Part shown: positions 50,645 to 61,088 of the stretch, piece by piece
Numbering within the stretch: position 1 is the stretch's first letter
Layout: each line of letters starts with the position of its first letter
Origin: Chryseobacterium sp. FP211-J200
Lineage (GTDB): Bacteria > Bacteroidota > Bacteroidia > Flavobacteriales > Weeksellaceae
NCBI RefSeq assembly: GCF_001643375.1
Contig: NZ_LSHB01000008.1
Coordinates: forward strand, 62,001 to 126,000
Reading direction: 5' to 3'
Length of the DNA stretch: 64,000 nt
The notes under the pieces: generated by a model
The model's database searches: none
What the model saw: only the letters and a program-made list of their open reading frames with translations
What the model was told of the DNA's origin: nothing
Translations under genes and position numbers: made by a program

Positions 50645-52643
50645 CTATTCTTTGATAAATTTGAAGGACTTAACCAAACCATCGATGTTGGCTCTGATGA
50701 TGTAAATACCTTTGGTCAAATTAGATAATTCGATCTTGTTATCTGACAAATTCTCTACAGATCTCACTTTCTGTCCAGCAACATTGTAAACTTCTACTTT
50801 AGAAATATTTTTCGCGCCATTGAAATTAAGAACATTCTTAACTGGGTTTGGATAGATGGAAACATTGTTTTTGTTAATATCAGAAGTTGCTAACGACTCC
50901 TTGACATCCAAAGTGTAATCCTCTGATTGGCCGTAGAAATGATCTGCATTATCACAAGGATTGGCAATCGGAGTATCCCAGTTCAATAATACTCTCATTC
51001 TTGTTTTCCCAATTGTAGCATCAGCCGGCACTGTGATATTTGAAGAGATCTGAACACCATCTGCACCATCAGAGGTAATGCCTCCAGCTTCAAAAGTTTC
51101 TCCTGCATCTGCAAAACTTCCATTTTGATTCCAATCCACATAGACTGTTGCATAGTCATATCCACCATTTGTATTAGCTTCCAATACGAAAGGATATTGA
51201 CTGCCCTGATAAACTTCTCCTGTTTGACCCAAATAATATTCATTTGATACCGCAGAGTAAGGATCAGAAGAGTTATCAATACCTGCAAACTGCACTTTGG
51301 TGATCGCATCTACACCCCACTGTGAAGACGTTGTACAATATATATCATTCACCTTCACTTGGAAAGAACATACATACACCACTTTTCCGTCCGCATCCAC
51401 AAGATTATGAACAACATCTGTTGTTCCGATTGGGAACTGAGAACCTGATTCAAGTCCTGGAAACCAAAACTGTAGTCAATCCAGTAGATGATGATGAACC
51501 ACAAACAATCGGCAAAGTATAGTTGACAACCGCCCCAGTTTGAGAAGCACTTGCAAGTGCAGTTTCTATATTCTCAGGACAAGTAATTGCGCAATCGTTG
51601 TCATCTAGCAACAAGTTGTTCATATTAACAGCCCAACCAGCTGCAAACAAAGGAGGAATCGTGTTATCAAAACCGCAAACAAAATTACCATGAGGAGAAA
51701 TGTTCATGCCCGTTCCTAATTTGCCATCAAATGTCGTAAGAGTTACACCATTTCTAACTAAAATGTCTTTTAAGAAAATAGGACCAGAACCTAATGATGG
51801 ATGATAGATGATCACTTCTCTATTACCCGCATTTCCTGCATAGCCTAAAGCAATTCCGTTTTCTGAAACTGACGTGAATACAGCTCTATCAAAGCCACTA
51901 GGTGGATTGAAAGATTTATAAACACCAGTCGTAATATTATAGATAAAAGGTTTCGCACCTTTCTAACCTACTACAATACCTGCATTGTTGACATCAGCCG
52001 CTTCGCCAAATTCTGGTGTTGCAGAATCGATGTAATGTAAAGTTCCATTAGCTTCAAAGTAAGCTGGCATCCATAATGACCCTTCGTCTAGAATATCAGG
52101 TCTATCCACAAATCCCGCAACAATTCCGTTGCTGTTGACCGCTTCTCCACGACCGTTTTCGTAGAGATTGTCACCAGAAAGTTTTGTCAATGTATTAGTC
52201 TCTGTATCATAAAGGAACGGCCAACTGGTATATCCGGTTGCACCGATCTGTCCCGTCACGTATTTACTATTTTGTGAGATATCGTTTGAGTTGGCAAATG
52301 AGCTACTGCTTGGAGTCTCGCCTTCAAAATAGCCTACAGAGGTCCATGTTCCATTTTTTCTATAAGCTGCCATTGCAATGCTTTCTTCTTCAGAAATTAC
52401 AAGGACACTTGCACCAGCAACATCGCCAACATTGTTGATTCGGTTGGTCGCCTGTCCACCTTCAGTTGGTGTAGTCGTGTTGGTCGTATAATCATAATAC
52501 GCACCAGAATGTATGGCAGACCCACTGTCATTGATGTCATAGAAACGAGCACCCATCTCGTCTATTAATCTGAATTCCATTTGTTGAGCGTTCACTCCGT
52601 TCATAGCAGTGATACCGAGTAAAAGTAGATAGACTTTTTTCAT
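50645..52643 (-). pseudogene. T9SS surface protein with HAF repeats, HYR and GEVED domains, broken by a stop and a frameshift
   Basis: The pieces form one gene of about 665 codons. It starts with a signal peptide (MKKVYLLLLGITAMNGVNA) and HAF-type repeats (NNVGDVAG, NSNGIVAGF, NNAGIVVG). An in-frame TAG at 51963-51965 interrupts them, and the same frame continues with KGAKPFIYN. An HYR-like domain (TTVLVSGLESGSQFPIGTT when corrected) contains an extra base near 51457. A GEVED domain (YVDWNQNGSFADAGE, FYGQSEDYTLDV) and a T9SS type A sorting domain (VSIYPNPVKNVLNF) end it. It lies on the minus strand, divergent from the AraC-type gene. It may be decayed, or the breaks may be sequencing errors. 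Confidence 0.85.
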
Positions 52644-52843
52644 AATTTTTAAAATATTTAGAATGTGAAATTTTTTGATGAAACTTACTTCCACAATTTT
52701 ATGTTAAAATAATATCATTTCCTAACTTTTATCTTTCCGAATTCGTGAATTTAGAAAGGATTAAAGTTTCAAGCTATTAAAAATCAAATATTTAAAAACA
52801 AGCTTAAATTGATTCCATATTTGCAATCAAAGTATCAAAAATC

Positions 52844-54442
52844 GTGTATTTCACAAATAAAAAAGCTATTTTTATGTTATGCGACGATTGCTTTTTTTTG
52901 TGGTTTTTAATTTTTTCTGGCGTCATTCTGATTTCGGCACAAAGCAACCCAGAAACTTTGCAACTTCTCGACAAAGCTTACAAAAGCCTCTATGAAAATC
53001 CGGATAACACTTTCCAAATTCTTCAAAATATAGATGAGAACAAAGAATCTGAACTCATCAAACAACGTCTTCAAATCTTATCATCCAGAGCTTACAATTT
53101 CAAAGGCGATTACGCAAAATCCATTGAGCAATCCATTAATAAAGATCTGAGTGAAAACAGAAATGACAACACCTCTTTCTACTCAGATAACGCACTGGCT
53201 CAACAATATCAATCCCTTCAACTCTATAAACAATCCATCAGAATCTCTCAGAATCTGGTTGACAATGCTTCGAAGATAAAGTCCCAGCGTTATCCGGAAA
53301 ACCTATTGGCTTACATCTACCAATTGAATGCTTCCAACCTGATGGTTCAAAAAAAATGGAAAGAAGCGGAAGAAAACCTCAAGCAAAGTAATTCGTTACT
53401 GAAAGATTCGGATGAAGATTTTATCATTTCGATAGAAAATCAGATTTATGAAACCTTTCTCTATATTTCTCAAAATCAAATTGATAAAGCAGGAAAAGCA
53501 GCGAATGAAATTCAGTTAAAACTTAATAAAACGCCTCAATATATTTTCTTGAGAGCTTTCAATCTCGATAATCTCGGAAGGATTCATTTCTTGAAAAAAG
53601 ATTACCAAAAGTCTACAGAGAATCTGAATCAAGGATTGGAATTGATTCAAAACAAATCTTACGACGCGCTGAAAAACAGAATCTACGATGATTTGTCTAA
53701 AAATTATCTCGCTCTTAAGAATGAGGATCTGTATCAAAAATATTATTCAATCTATAAGGAGCAAACTGATAAACTTGATAAAAATAAAAAAGAAGCCATT
53801 CGGAATCTCGTAAAACTGAATGACCAATATGAAAATCAACGCATTGAGTATTCCCACAAAAATTTCACATCCAATATTTTAATCATTAGCATCATTTGCC
53901 TTATTGGAATCGCAGCCATTATTTTCACCAGCTTCTCAGAAAAGAAAAAGACAAAATCTATCCAAAAGCAAATCGATTTCTATTCGAAACAACAGGAATT
54001 CAGCAAAAAAATCGAGGAGAAAGAAATTATAAAAACAGGAAAAACCGAACCTGAAATATCTAAAAAACCAGTCTTTATCTCAAAGGAAAAAGAATCGGAT
54101 ATTCTGGCAAGATTGGAAGAATTTGAGAAATCAGAAAACTTCCTTAGCAAAGAAATGCCACTCGCCGTTCTCGCCGGACAATTAGAAACAAACACCAAAT
54201 ATCTTTCGGAAGTCATCAACAAATACAAAGAAAAAAACTACAACAATTACATCAACGAATTAAGGATCAACTACATCGCTTATCTTTTGAAAACAGATTC
54301 TGCTTATCTTAATTATAAAGTGAGCTATCTGGCAGAGAAAGCTGGATTCTCTTCCCACAGCGCGTTTACGACCGTTTTCAAATCCGTGACAGGCATTTCG
54401 CCGAACACTTATATTCAGCAATTGACACAGAATCAAAAATGA
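52844..54442 (+). CDS. TPR-containing AraC-type membrane regulator
   Basis: The 532-residue protein has an N-terminal hydrophobic leader, a TPR array of about 310 residues in the periplasm, one transmembrane helix near 344-362 (ILIISIICLIGIAAIIF), a coiled coil, and a C-terminal AraC HTH. The HTH has MPLAVLAGQLETNTKYLSEV near 442-461, LAEKAGFSSHSAFTTVFK near 495-512 and TGISPNTYI near 515-523. Such proteins are common in Flavobacteriia and act as membrane-bound transcription factors. The start may lie further in (MLCDDC, the next in-frame Met). It overlaps the next gene by ATGA, so the two are translationally coupled. Confidence 0.85.
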   Translation: MYFTNKKAIFMLCDDCFFLWFLIFSGVILISAQSNPETLQLLDKAYKSLYENPDNTFQILQNIDENKESELIKQRLQILSSRAYNFKGDYAKSIEQSINKDLSENRNDNTSFYSDNALAQQYQSLQLYKQSIRISQNLVDNASKIKSQRYPENLLAYIYQLNASNLMVQKKWKEAEENLKQSNSLLKDSDEDFIISIENQIYETFLYISQNQIDKAGKAANEIQLKLNKTPQYIFLRAFNLDNLGRIHFLKKDYQKSTENLNQGLELIQNKSYDALKNRIYDDLSKNYLALKNEDLYQKYYSIYKEQTDKLDKNKKEAIRNLVKLNDQYENQRIEYSHKNFTSNILIISIICLIGIAAIIFTSFSEKKKTKSIQKQIDFYSKQQEFSKKIEEKEIIKTGKTEPEISKKPVFISKEKESDILARLEEFEKSENFLSKEMPLAVLAGQLETNTKYLSEVINKYKEKNYNNYINELRINYIAYLLKTDSAYLNYKVSYLAEKAGFSSHSAFTTVFKSVTGISPNTYIQQLTQNQK

Positions 54443-55560
54443 AACGCGTCCTTTTCATATTAATCCTATTCTCATTTACCGGAATTTTCAAATCCCAGTA
54501 TAATGAAGAATTGTACAAAAAAGCGTTTTCCTACGTCTATGAAAATCCGGACAATGCCTTGATCCTCGTTCAGAAAATGCTTAAAAATGAAAAAAACATC
54601 GATAACAAAATCAAGCTTTACCAGTTGCTTTCCAGAGTTTACATGTCCAAAAGAGACATGGATAAATCTTTGGATTACGTCCTGAAAATGAAAGAGTTGC
54701 GTAAGTCCATTTCAAATCCTGAGCAAAAAATAAAAATCCTGACTTCCATTGCATTGCAATACCAGAATATGGGACTTTACAGCAAAACCACGGAATCTCT
54801 GGACGAACATTACAAGCTTTGCCAGACTTTGCCGGATGGAAAATTCAAAACCTTGTATCTAGGACTCAATTCTGCAGTTCGTGGAATGTTTTATAAAAAT
54901 CAGGATAACAACGAGTTGGCTTTGGAAAAATTCCTCGCTGGTTTGGATTACGTCAAAAAAGTGGGCAACTACGAGAATTCTATTGCCAACAGTAGCGCTA
55001 TTCTTTACAATATCGGCTACTGTTATTTTTATCTCAAAAAGTACAAAGAGGCCGAAAAATACTTTATCCAATCAGCAGACTTTGCCAAAGCTGTCCAAGC
55101 CGAGAGTCTGGAAGCTTTTGCTTACAAAGGTCTGTCGGAGAATTTTACAATTTTGGGGAAACATCAGGAAGCCATCGAGCTTTTGAAAAATCTGTCAATC
55201 TGTCCAAAAAAGTCGGCGACCTTGTCCTGAGTGAAGGAATTTACAAAGGTTTTTCGGACAATTATCTCGCACTTCAAGATTGGAACAATTATGATGTGTA
55301 CAACAAACTGTACATCGAGACCAAATTTGCAAGGGAACAAAGCGAACTCGCCTCCCTCAACAAAAGCATCGATGTGCTGAATCAGGAAAACAACAACAAA
55401 ATCGAGGAACAGAAAGGCAGACTGAGAATCATAAGTTCCATCATCATCGCCGTTTCTTCCGCCGTATTTACTTGGTTTCTTGTTAATTTTATCAGACACA
55501 AACTACGCAACAAATTATTAATTGAAAAGCTGAATCAAATCAACAAAATCACCAACTAAG
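54439..55560 (+). pseudogene. TPR membrane protein paralogous to the upstream gene, frameshifted
   Basis: The gene overlaps the AraC-type gene by four bases. It encodes a signal peptide (MKRVLFILILFSFTGIFKSQ) and TPRs to about residue 248, where the frame ends at 55230. In the adjoining frame LEKSVNLSKKVGDLVLSEG continues the repeats, followed by a coiled coil and a transmembrane helix (IISSIIIAVSSAVFTWFLV) ending at 55560. Adding one base in TTGAAAAATC near 55183 restores the frame. It resembles the sensor part of the upstream protein without a DNA-binding domain. The loss may be real or a sequencing error. Confidence 0.75.
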
Positions 55561-55562
55561 AA

Positions 55563-56018
55563 ATGAAGAATATTTTCGACCAAAACGATACAAGCCATTT
55601 CATCAAGAGGATCAATGCGCTTACGGAAGATTCTTTCCCAAAATGGGGCGTAATGTCCGTAGACAAAATGCTGGCGCACTGCAACATCACCTACGAACTC
55701 ATCTACGAATCCGAAAAACACAAAAAACCAGGTCCTGTTACCAAATGGATCCTGAAACGCTTTATCAAATCAAAAGTCGTGAGCGAAACGCCATACAAGC
55801 ACAACTCACCAACTTCCGCAATGTTCGTCATCACAGACAACAAAAGTTTCGAGGACGAGAGAAAACGCATCATCGGATTTATCCAGAAAACCCAGCAATT
55901 GGGCGCAGACGCGTTCGAAGGGAAAGAAAGTTTCAACTTTGGAAAACTCACGTCTACAGAATGGAACAATATGATGGCAAAACATCTAGACCACCACTTA
56001 CAGCAATTTGGCGTTTAG
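55563..56018 (+). CDS. DUF1569 (DinB-like) family protein
   Basis: The 151-residue protein matches DUF1569, a DinB-superfamily four-helix bundle. Probable metal ligands are His in KMLAHCNITYE near 35-45 and two in AKHLDHHLQQFG near 139-150. Function is unknown. It starts 2 bases after the TPR gene's final stop, so the three genes from 52844 may form one operon. Confidence 0.8.
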   Translation: MKNIFDQNDTSHFIKRINALTEDSFPKWGVMSVDKMLAHCNITYELIYESEKHKKPGPVTKWILKRFIKSKVVSETPYKHNSPTSAMFVITDNKSFEDERKRIIGFIQKTQQLGADAFEGKESFNFGKLTSTEWNNMMAKHLDHHLQQFGV

Positions 56019-56070
56019 AATTTGGGCAGCTTTTGACTACGTCGAATAGCAATTTGAAATTATTTTTTAT

Positions 56071-56203
56071 GGCAGCTTTTCCGCCTTCAGTTCCCAAACC
56101 TAACGAAGTGGTTCGACGTAGTCAATCTTTTTTGCAGCCGATTTCCAGTTCCATATAATGTGAGTACACGCAAAAAAGGATTTCCACTCAAGTCGGGCTG
56201 CAG
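56071..56203 (+). repeat. Dispersed inverted-end element, copy D (GGCAGC subfamily)
   Basis: It starts GGCAGCTTTTCCGCC and ends GCAAAAAAGGATTTCCACTC, AAGTCGGGCTGCAG, matching copy A. An internal CCTAACGAAGTGGTTC matches copy G in the opposite orientation. TGACTACGTCGAA at 56034 and TTCGACGTAGTCA at 56112 form an additional inverted pair. It fills about half of the 293-base spacer. Confidence 0.8.
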
Positions 56204-56311
56204 ATTTAACATCAAAACAAGATCGGTCAATAATTTCAACATTTTCCCTTTTAAGAAAATCAATGAAATTGTGGGAAACCAATTCTCACGCTTAATATAA
56301 ATTAATAAAAA

Positions 56312-57367
56312 ATGAAACTTTTCATACCTATAAAATTCAGAAATATAGAACTGAAAAACCGAATCGTAATGTCACCAATGTGTATGTATTCTGCGGAAGA
56401 CGGCGTTGCAAATGATTTTCATTTCGTTCATTATGGTAGCCGCGCGCAAGGCGGCGCTGGCCTAATCATCACAGAAGCAACCGCGGTAGAACCGCGCGGA
56501 AGAATCACCAACAAATGCCTCGGCATCTGGAATGACGAACAAGCTTTGGCTTTGAAAAAAATAGTGGATTTCGTCCACAAAAATTCAGAAAGTAAAATCG
56601 GAATCCAGTTGGCTCACGCAGGCAGAAAAGGTTCAACTTGGGAAAATAGACAAATCAGCATCGAGGAAGGCTGGGAAACCATTGCACCAAGTCCAATCCC
56701 GTTTCATCATTCAGAAAGAATCCCGCACGTTTTGACTATCGAAGAGATTAAAAATTTAGTTCAAGATTTCAGAAAAGCAGCGAGAAGAGCAATTGACGCA
56801 GGTTTTGATGTGATAGAAATTCACGGTGCGCACGGTTATCTGATTCACCAATTTCTTTCACCACTTTCTAACACAAGAACTGACGAATATGGTGGAAATC
56901 CAGAAAACCGCGCAAGATTCTTAATGGAAATTGTGGACGCAGTCAATTCAGAAATAACAGAAAACGTTGCCCTTTTCGTAAGAATCTCCGGAACAGAATA
57001 TGCAGAAAACGGTTGGGATGTCAACGACAGCGCAGAACTAGCCAAAATTTTGAAAACCAAAAATGTGGATCTGATAGACGTTTCCAGCGGTGGCAATATC
57101 AATGGCGTGACTATTCCATTGAGTCCTGGTTACCAAGTTCCGTTAGCAGAAGATGTAAAGAAAATTGCAGAAATAGATACGGCCGCAGTTGGATTGATTA
57201 CAACAGCAGAACAAGCAGAAGAAATCCTGGAAAGTGGACAGGCTGATTTGATTTTCCTGGCAAGAGAGATTCTTAGAAATCCATATTTTGCAGTACAAGC
57301 AGCTTGGGAACATGAGGAGGAAAATTTCTATCCGCATCAGTATTTGAGAGCGAAACCTGCGAAGTAA
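56312..57367 (+). CDS. Old-yellow-enzyme family NADPH-flavin oxidoreductase (YqjM/NamA-like)
   Basis: The 351-residue protein is a flavin-dependent ene-reductase TIM barrel. SPMCMYSAEDG near 21-31 has the Cys that tunes the flavin in YqjM-type enzymes. It also shows QLAHAGRKGSTW near 98-109, FDVIEIHGAHGYLIHQFLSP near 168-187 with the substrate-binding His pair, and FLAREILRNPYFAVQAA near 314-330. These enzymes reduce activated C=C bonds or nitro groups with NADPH. The natural substrate is unknown. Confidence 0.92.
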   Translation: MKLFIPIKFRNIELKNRIVMSPMCMYSAEDGVANDFHFVHYGSRAQGGAGLIITEATAVEPRGRITNKCLGIWNDEQALALKKIVDFVHKNSESKIGIQLAHAGRKGSTWENRQISIEEGWETIAPSPIPFHHSERIPHVLTIEEIKNLVQDFRKAARRAIDAGFDVIEIHGAHGYLIHQFLSPLSNTRTDEYGGNPENRARFLMEIVDAVNSEITENVALFVRISGTEYAENGWDVNDSAELAKILKTKNVDLIDVSSGGNINGVTIPLSPGYQVPLAEDVKKIAEIDTAAVGLITTAEQAEEILESGQADLIFLAREILRNPYFAVQAAWEHEEENFYPHQYLRAKPAK

Positions 57368-57382
57368 AATTAATAAAACAAT

Positions 57383-57418
57383 GAGACTTAACAATGTTTG
57401 TTAAGTCTCTTTTGTTTT
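57383..57418. terminator. Bidirectional terminator between the ene-reductase and hemL
   Basis: GAGACTTAACA and TGTTAAGTCTC form a perfect 11-base stem with a short loop and a T-rich tail between convergent genes. Confidence 0.9.
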
Positions 57419-57420
57419 AT

Positions 57421-58701
57421 CTAATACTGAAAATTCCTAAAAGCTTCCAGCGTCTTATCGATCTCTGTATCGCCAATCGCGGACGAAATAAACCAGGTTT
57501 CGTAACCACTCGGCGGAAGATAAATACCTTGCTCCAAAACCTGATGGAAAAGATTATTGAACAAACCAATATTGGAGTTATTCACTTCATTAAAATTACT
57601 CGCCGAACTTACACCAAAGAAAATCGACATCATACTTCCCTTTCGGTTGATCCTGTGTCGGATTCCTTTTTCATTGAGGATCTTCCCAATTTCAAAATCT
57701 AAGGTTTCTGTCGTTTTATCCAGTTTTTTATAGAAATCTGGATCTTGCTTGATCAATTGCAAAGTTTTGAGTCCAGCTCGCATAGCCAAAGGATTTCCAC
57801 TTAAGGTTCCGGCTTGGTAAACGTTTCCTCTCGGCGAAAGTTGATTCATAATTTCGTTTCGACCTGCAAAAGCACCAACTGGCAATCCGCCACCTATTAC
57901 TTTTCCGAAAGTCACCAGATCGGCTTTCACATTCAAAGCTTCCTGAGCACCACCAAATGCCAATCGAAAACCTGTCATCACCTCATCAAAGATCAATAAT
58001 GCGCCATTCTCATCACAGATCTTTCTAAGGTTTTGAAGGAAATTATTTTCCGGCAAGATGCAACCCATATTTCCAGCAATTGGCTCTACAATGATTGCAG
58101 CGATCTGCTCCGGATTATTTCTGAAAAGTTCTTCAACTTGTTCTATATTATTGTATTCAGCCAACAAAGTATCTTTCGCAGTTCCCTGTGTTACACCTGG
58201 AGAATTTGGACTTCCGAATGTCGCCATTCCACTTCCCGCCTGGATCAAAAATGAATCCGAATGGCCGTGGTAGCAACCTTCAAACTTGATGATTTTCTCT
58301 CTATTCGTATAACCTCTTGCCAAACGGATTGCGCTCATACAAGCTTCAGTTCCCGAAGAAACCATTCTGATCTGGTCGATATTCGGGACATTTTCTACGA
58401 TATATTTTGCAATCTCGGTTTCCAGTTCTGTTGGTGCTCCGAAAGAAAACCCCCTTTCCGCCTGTAATTTCAAAGCTTCCAACACTTCGGGATGCGTGTG
58501 TCCTAAAATTGCAGGTCCCCAAGAATTGATATAATCGATGTAGTTTCTGTCGTCTTCATCGGTGAGGTAAGCACCTTTCGCAGACTTCATAAAAAGTGGA
58601 ACGCCACCCACAGATTTAAAGGCACGAACCGGCGAATTCACACCGCCCGGAATATATTTGTACGCTTCTTCAAAAAGCGCTGAACTTCTTTGGTATAACA
58701 T
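57421..58701 (-). CDS. hemL: Glutamate-1-semialdehyde 2,1-aminomutase
   Basis: HemL converts glutamate-1-semialdehyde to 5-aminolevulinate, the C5 entry to heme. The 426-residue PLP enzyme has [18 protein letters not shown] near 18-35, [19 protein letters not shown] near 52-70, [16 protein letters not shown] near 238-253, and [16 protein letters not shown] near 262-277 with the PLP-binding Lys. The length is typical. It ends 4 bases from the shared terminator. Confidence 0.97.
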   Translation of the reverse strand: MLYQRSSALFEEAYKYIPGGVNSPVRAFKSVGGVPLFMKSAKGAYLTDEDDRNYIDYINSWGPAILGHTHPEVLEALKLQAERGFSFGAPTELETEIAKYIVENVPNIDQIRMVSSGTEACMSAIRLARGYTNREKIIKFEGCYHGHSDSFLIQAGSGMATFGSPNSPGVTQGTAKDTLLAEYNNIEQVEELFRNNPEQIAAIIVEPIAGNMGCILPENNFLQNLRKICDENGALLIFDEVMTGFRLAFGGAQEALNVKADLVTFGKVIGGGLPVGAFAGRNEIMNQLSPRGNVYQAGTLSGNPLAMRAGLKTLQLIKQDPDFYKKLDKTTETLDFEIGKILNEKGIRHRINRKGSMMSIFFGVSSASNFNEVNNSNIGLFNNLFHQVLEQGIYLPPSGYETWFISSAIGDTEIDKTLEAFRNFQY

Positions 58702-58770
58702 TGTTGTTGATAGTTGTTGGTTGATAGTTGCTAGTTTTAAATCTAATTTCTAACATCTGGTTTCTAAATT

Positions 58771-59835
58771 CTAAGACCTCGGTCTCTTATTCTGAAGATA
58801 AATCAATTGTCCGGATTTCGGCTGTTCGCCTTGGTTCATCCTGTTTTTGCTGTAAAGTTTTTTCTCCTTGATGGCAAATTTCTGAGCAATATCGTGCATC
58901 GTTTCGCCCGTTCCTGCTTTGTAAGTCGCTTTGTTTCCAGATGAATTTTTCCCTTCCAGGAAGATGATGTCGTTCTTCGCCAATTTGGAGCTTTCCAGTT
59001 CATTGAATTTTATCAAACGTTTTTCGCTGATCCCAAATTTCTTAGAAATCTCAGAAATATCAGCATCCACAGGCATTACGAAAAACTTAAGACCATCATT
59101 TGGATGATTCTTCACAAGGATATTTTTCAGAAGCGCCGTTCTGGTTTTGGAATCTACAATATCGGAAACCTGATTTTGCTGTTTGGCGTACGAACTTTGT
59201 TTGTAGTCCACCTTAATGGTCGGCGGCGTTACTTTGTCATTTTGCTTTTCCTGACTTAGCTGCGCCATAAAAACCGCATCGTTGTTCAGCGCAGGATACA
59301 ATTTCAAGATGGCATAGTAAACCTCATCTTTGCTCGTATTATCAAACTCGTATAATTTGTATCGCTCGATTTTATCAATCAAAATATGCGCATATCTCGG
59401 ATTCGTCGCATAGCCCGCTTTTTTCAATCCGTGCGCCCAAGCCTTGTAATCCTTCGCATCCAGCTTGAACAATCCGACATAATATTTTCTCGTCGCCAAG
59501 AAGACCGAATGGTCTTCGTAAGACTGCTTGGGATCTTCGTACACGCGGAAACATTCGTTTGGCGCGTCGTCCGTGTGGCTCATTGTTTTGCCCGTCCAGT
59601 CTTCTTTGCATTTGATCCCGAAGTGGTTTTTTCCCAACTGAGCCAATCGGCTTTGTCCGCCGCCTGTTTCCAAAAGTCCCTGCGCCAAAGTGATGCTCGC
59701 CGGAATCTTGTATTTCTCCATTTCTTCTACCGCGTACGGTGCAAATTTTTGGATGTATTGGTCTTCCGTTTTCCAGCTTTGCGCTTTTACAAGGCCTAAA
59801 ACACTCACAAAACCAATCACTAATAACTTTCTCAT
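58771..59835 (-). CDS. Glucosaminidase (GH73) with LysM domains
   Basis: The 354-residue protein has a signal peptide (MRKLLVIGFVSVLGLVKA). A GH73 N-acetylglucosaminidase domain follows at about 25-180, with ITLAQGLLETGGGQSRLA (candidate catalytic Glu56), GKNHFGIKCKEDW and AGYATNPRYAHILIDKI. The C-terminal part has two LysM motifs (FFVMPVDADISEISKKFG near 250-267; YKAGTGETMHDIAQKFAIK near 306-324) that bind peptidoglycan. It should cut cell-wall glycan strands in the periplasm or outside. It stands 69 bases upstream of hemL on the same strand, but a link between the two functions is not implied. Confidence 0.9.
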   Translation of the reverse strand: MRKLLVIGFVSVLGLVKAQSWKTEDQYIQKFAPYAVEEMEKYKIPASITLAQGLLETGGGQSRLAQLGKNHFGIKCKEDWTGKTMSHTDDAPNECFRVYEDPKQSYEDHSVFLATRKYYVGLFKLDAKDYKAWAHGLKKAGYATNPRYAHILIDKIERYKLYEFDNTSKDEVYYAILKLYPALNNDAVFMAQLSQEKQNDKVTPPTIKVDYKQSSYAKQQNQVSDIVDSKTRTALLKNILVKNHPNDGLKFFVMPVDADISEISKKFGISEKRLIKFNELESSKLAKNDIIFLEGKNSSGNKATYKAGTGETMHDIAQKFAIKEKKLYSKNRMNQGEQPKSGQLIYLQNKRPRS

Positions 59836-59867
59836 ATTTATCTTTTACAAAATACTTTAATTTTTTT

Positions 59868-59987
59868 AGGAGCTTGATCCCGCTTTCCACTATATCTTTT
59901 TTGTCATTGCGGTCCACGTTTATCCTATTTTTTTGAAGCTTTTCCACGCAATGCCAAAAAAGGATGCCGTTGCAATCGGGGCTATGG
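59868..59987 (+). repeat. Dispersed inverted-end element, copy E
   Basis: It starts AGGAGCTTGATCCCGCTTTC and ends AAAAAAGGATGCCGTTGC, AATCGGGGCTATGG, with TCCACTATATCTTTTTT near the left end. It matches the reverse complement of copy C in both inner blocks, and copies B and F at both outer ends. Confidence 0.8.
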
Positions 59988-60112
59988 TATGGAGCTAGAT
60001 TCTTATTTCGTCATTTCGAAAAACATACGACACAGTTCGTTTAATTTCTAAAATTGTTCTCGACACAAAAATCATTTACGTTTCTCTACAATGATTTTCA
60101 CTCGAACTGACG

Positions 60113-61027
60113 CTAGCTCTCAAAATCTATCAAATCTCTTCCTTTACTTTTCAAAAACAGATTCGCTCCTTTGATGCCTTGCAATCCACCGGTATGAAAA
60201 GCCAGGATCCTTGAACCTTTCGGAAAGAATCCTTTCTCTGCCAATTCAAAAATAGTTTGCATCAGCTTTCCTGTATAGATCGGATCCAGCGGAATCTGAT
60301 ATTCCTCCAAGAACCAATTTATAAAACGGACATTCTCATCCGATATTTTACCATAACGGTTTTCTTCCGCATCTTTCAACTCAAAGTTTTCTTTTCCGCT
60401 CCAATGCAAAATAGTTTTCTCCAAAGAATCATCTCTCACCACCTTGACACCTAACACCTTTTGACCAGCTTCCGCAAATTTGGAAATTCCGGCAATTGTG
60501 CCGCCGGTTCCAACTGCGGTGCAAAGATAATCAAAATCTTTGGTGTCATTTCCCAGCATATATTGGACACCTTCCACAGCCATTTTATTACTTCCACCTT
60601 CCGGAATGATCAAAGCATTTGGATAATGATTTGAAAAATCTTCTGTGAGTTTTTCTTTATTCTTATAATCTTCTCTTGATACAAAATGAAAATCCATTCT
60701 GTTTTTTGAGGCTTCGGAAAGTGTGGGATTTTCGTGCCAATTGTTTTCCAATTCGTTTCCACGGATGATTCCGATGGTTTTGATTCCAAACTCTTTTCCA
60801 AAAGCTGAAACAGACGCAATGTGATTGGAAAATGCACCCCCGAAAGTTATTAATAAAGGATTCTCAGGTTTCACTTCCAGATATTGATTGACGCTGAGGA
60901 AGAGTTTCCAGAATTTGTTTCCTGAAATTTTGGGATGGATTAGATCTTCTCTTTTGATGAAAATCCGGACATCAAAATTGGTTTTCAATTCTGTGATGGG
61001 GATTTTATGTTCCGGAATTTGAAGCAT
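60113..61027 (-). CDS. ACC deaminase/D-cysteine desulfhydrase-like PLP enzyme
   Basis: The 304-residue protein belongs to the fold-type II PLP family of 1-aminocyclopropane-1-carboxylate deaminase and D-cysteine desulfhydrase. It has IKREDLIHPKISGNKFWKL near 24-42 with PLP-binding Lys38, TFGGAFSNHIASVSAFG near 60-76, IIPEGGSNKMAVEG near 138-151, and TAVGTGGTIAG near 167-177, the phosphate loop. ACC deaminase and D-cysteine desulfhydrase cannot be told apart here. The Met at 61027 is preferred to an in-frame start at 61114, which lies in a repeat. Confidence 0.88.
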   Translation of the reverse strand: MLQIPEHKIPITELKTNFDVRIFIKREDLIHPKISGNKFWKLFLSVNQYLEVKPENPLLITFGGAFSNHIASVSAFGKEFGIKTIGIIRGNELENNWHENPTLSEASKNRMDFHFVSREDYKNKEKLTEDFSNHYPNALIIPEGGSNKMAVEGVQYMLGNDTKDFDYLCTAVGTGGTIAGISKFAEAGQKVLGVKVVRDDSLEKTILHWSGKENFELKDAEENRYGKISDENVRFINWFLEEYQIPLDPIYTGKLMQTIFELAEKGFFPKGSRILAFHTGGLQGIKGANLFLKSKGRDLIDFES

Positions 61028-61088
61028 CTTCAAAATTAATGATTTTGGTTTAGAATTACGTTTTATTTGCCATATAAACCACCCCGTC

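Noticed and set aside
55643-56158. 171-residue Arg-rich frame overlapping the DUF1569 gene
   Set aside because: Composition is that of a shifted frame and it runs into repeat element D.
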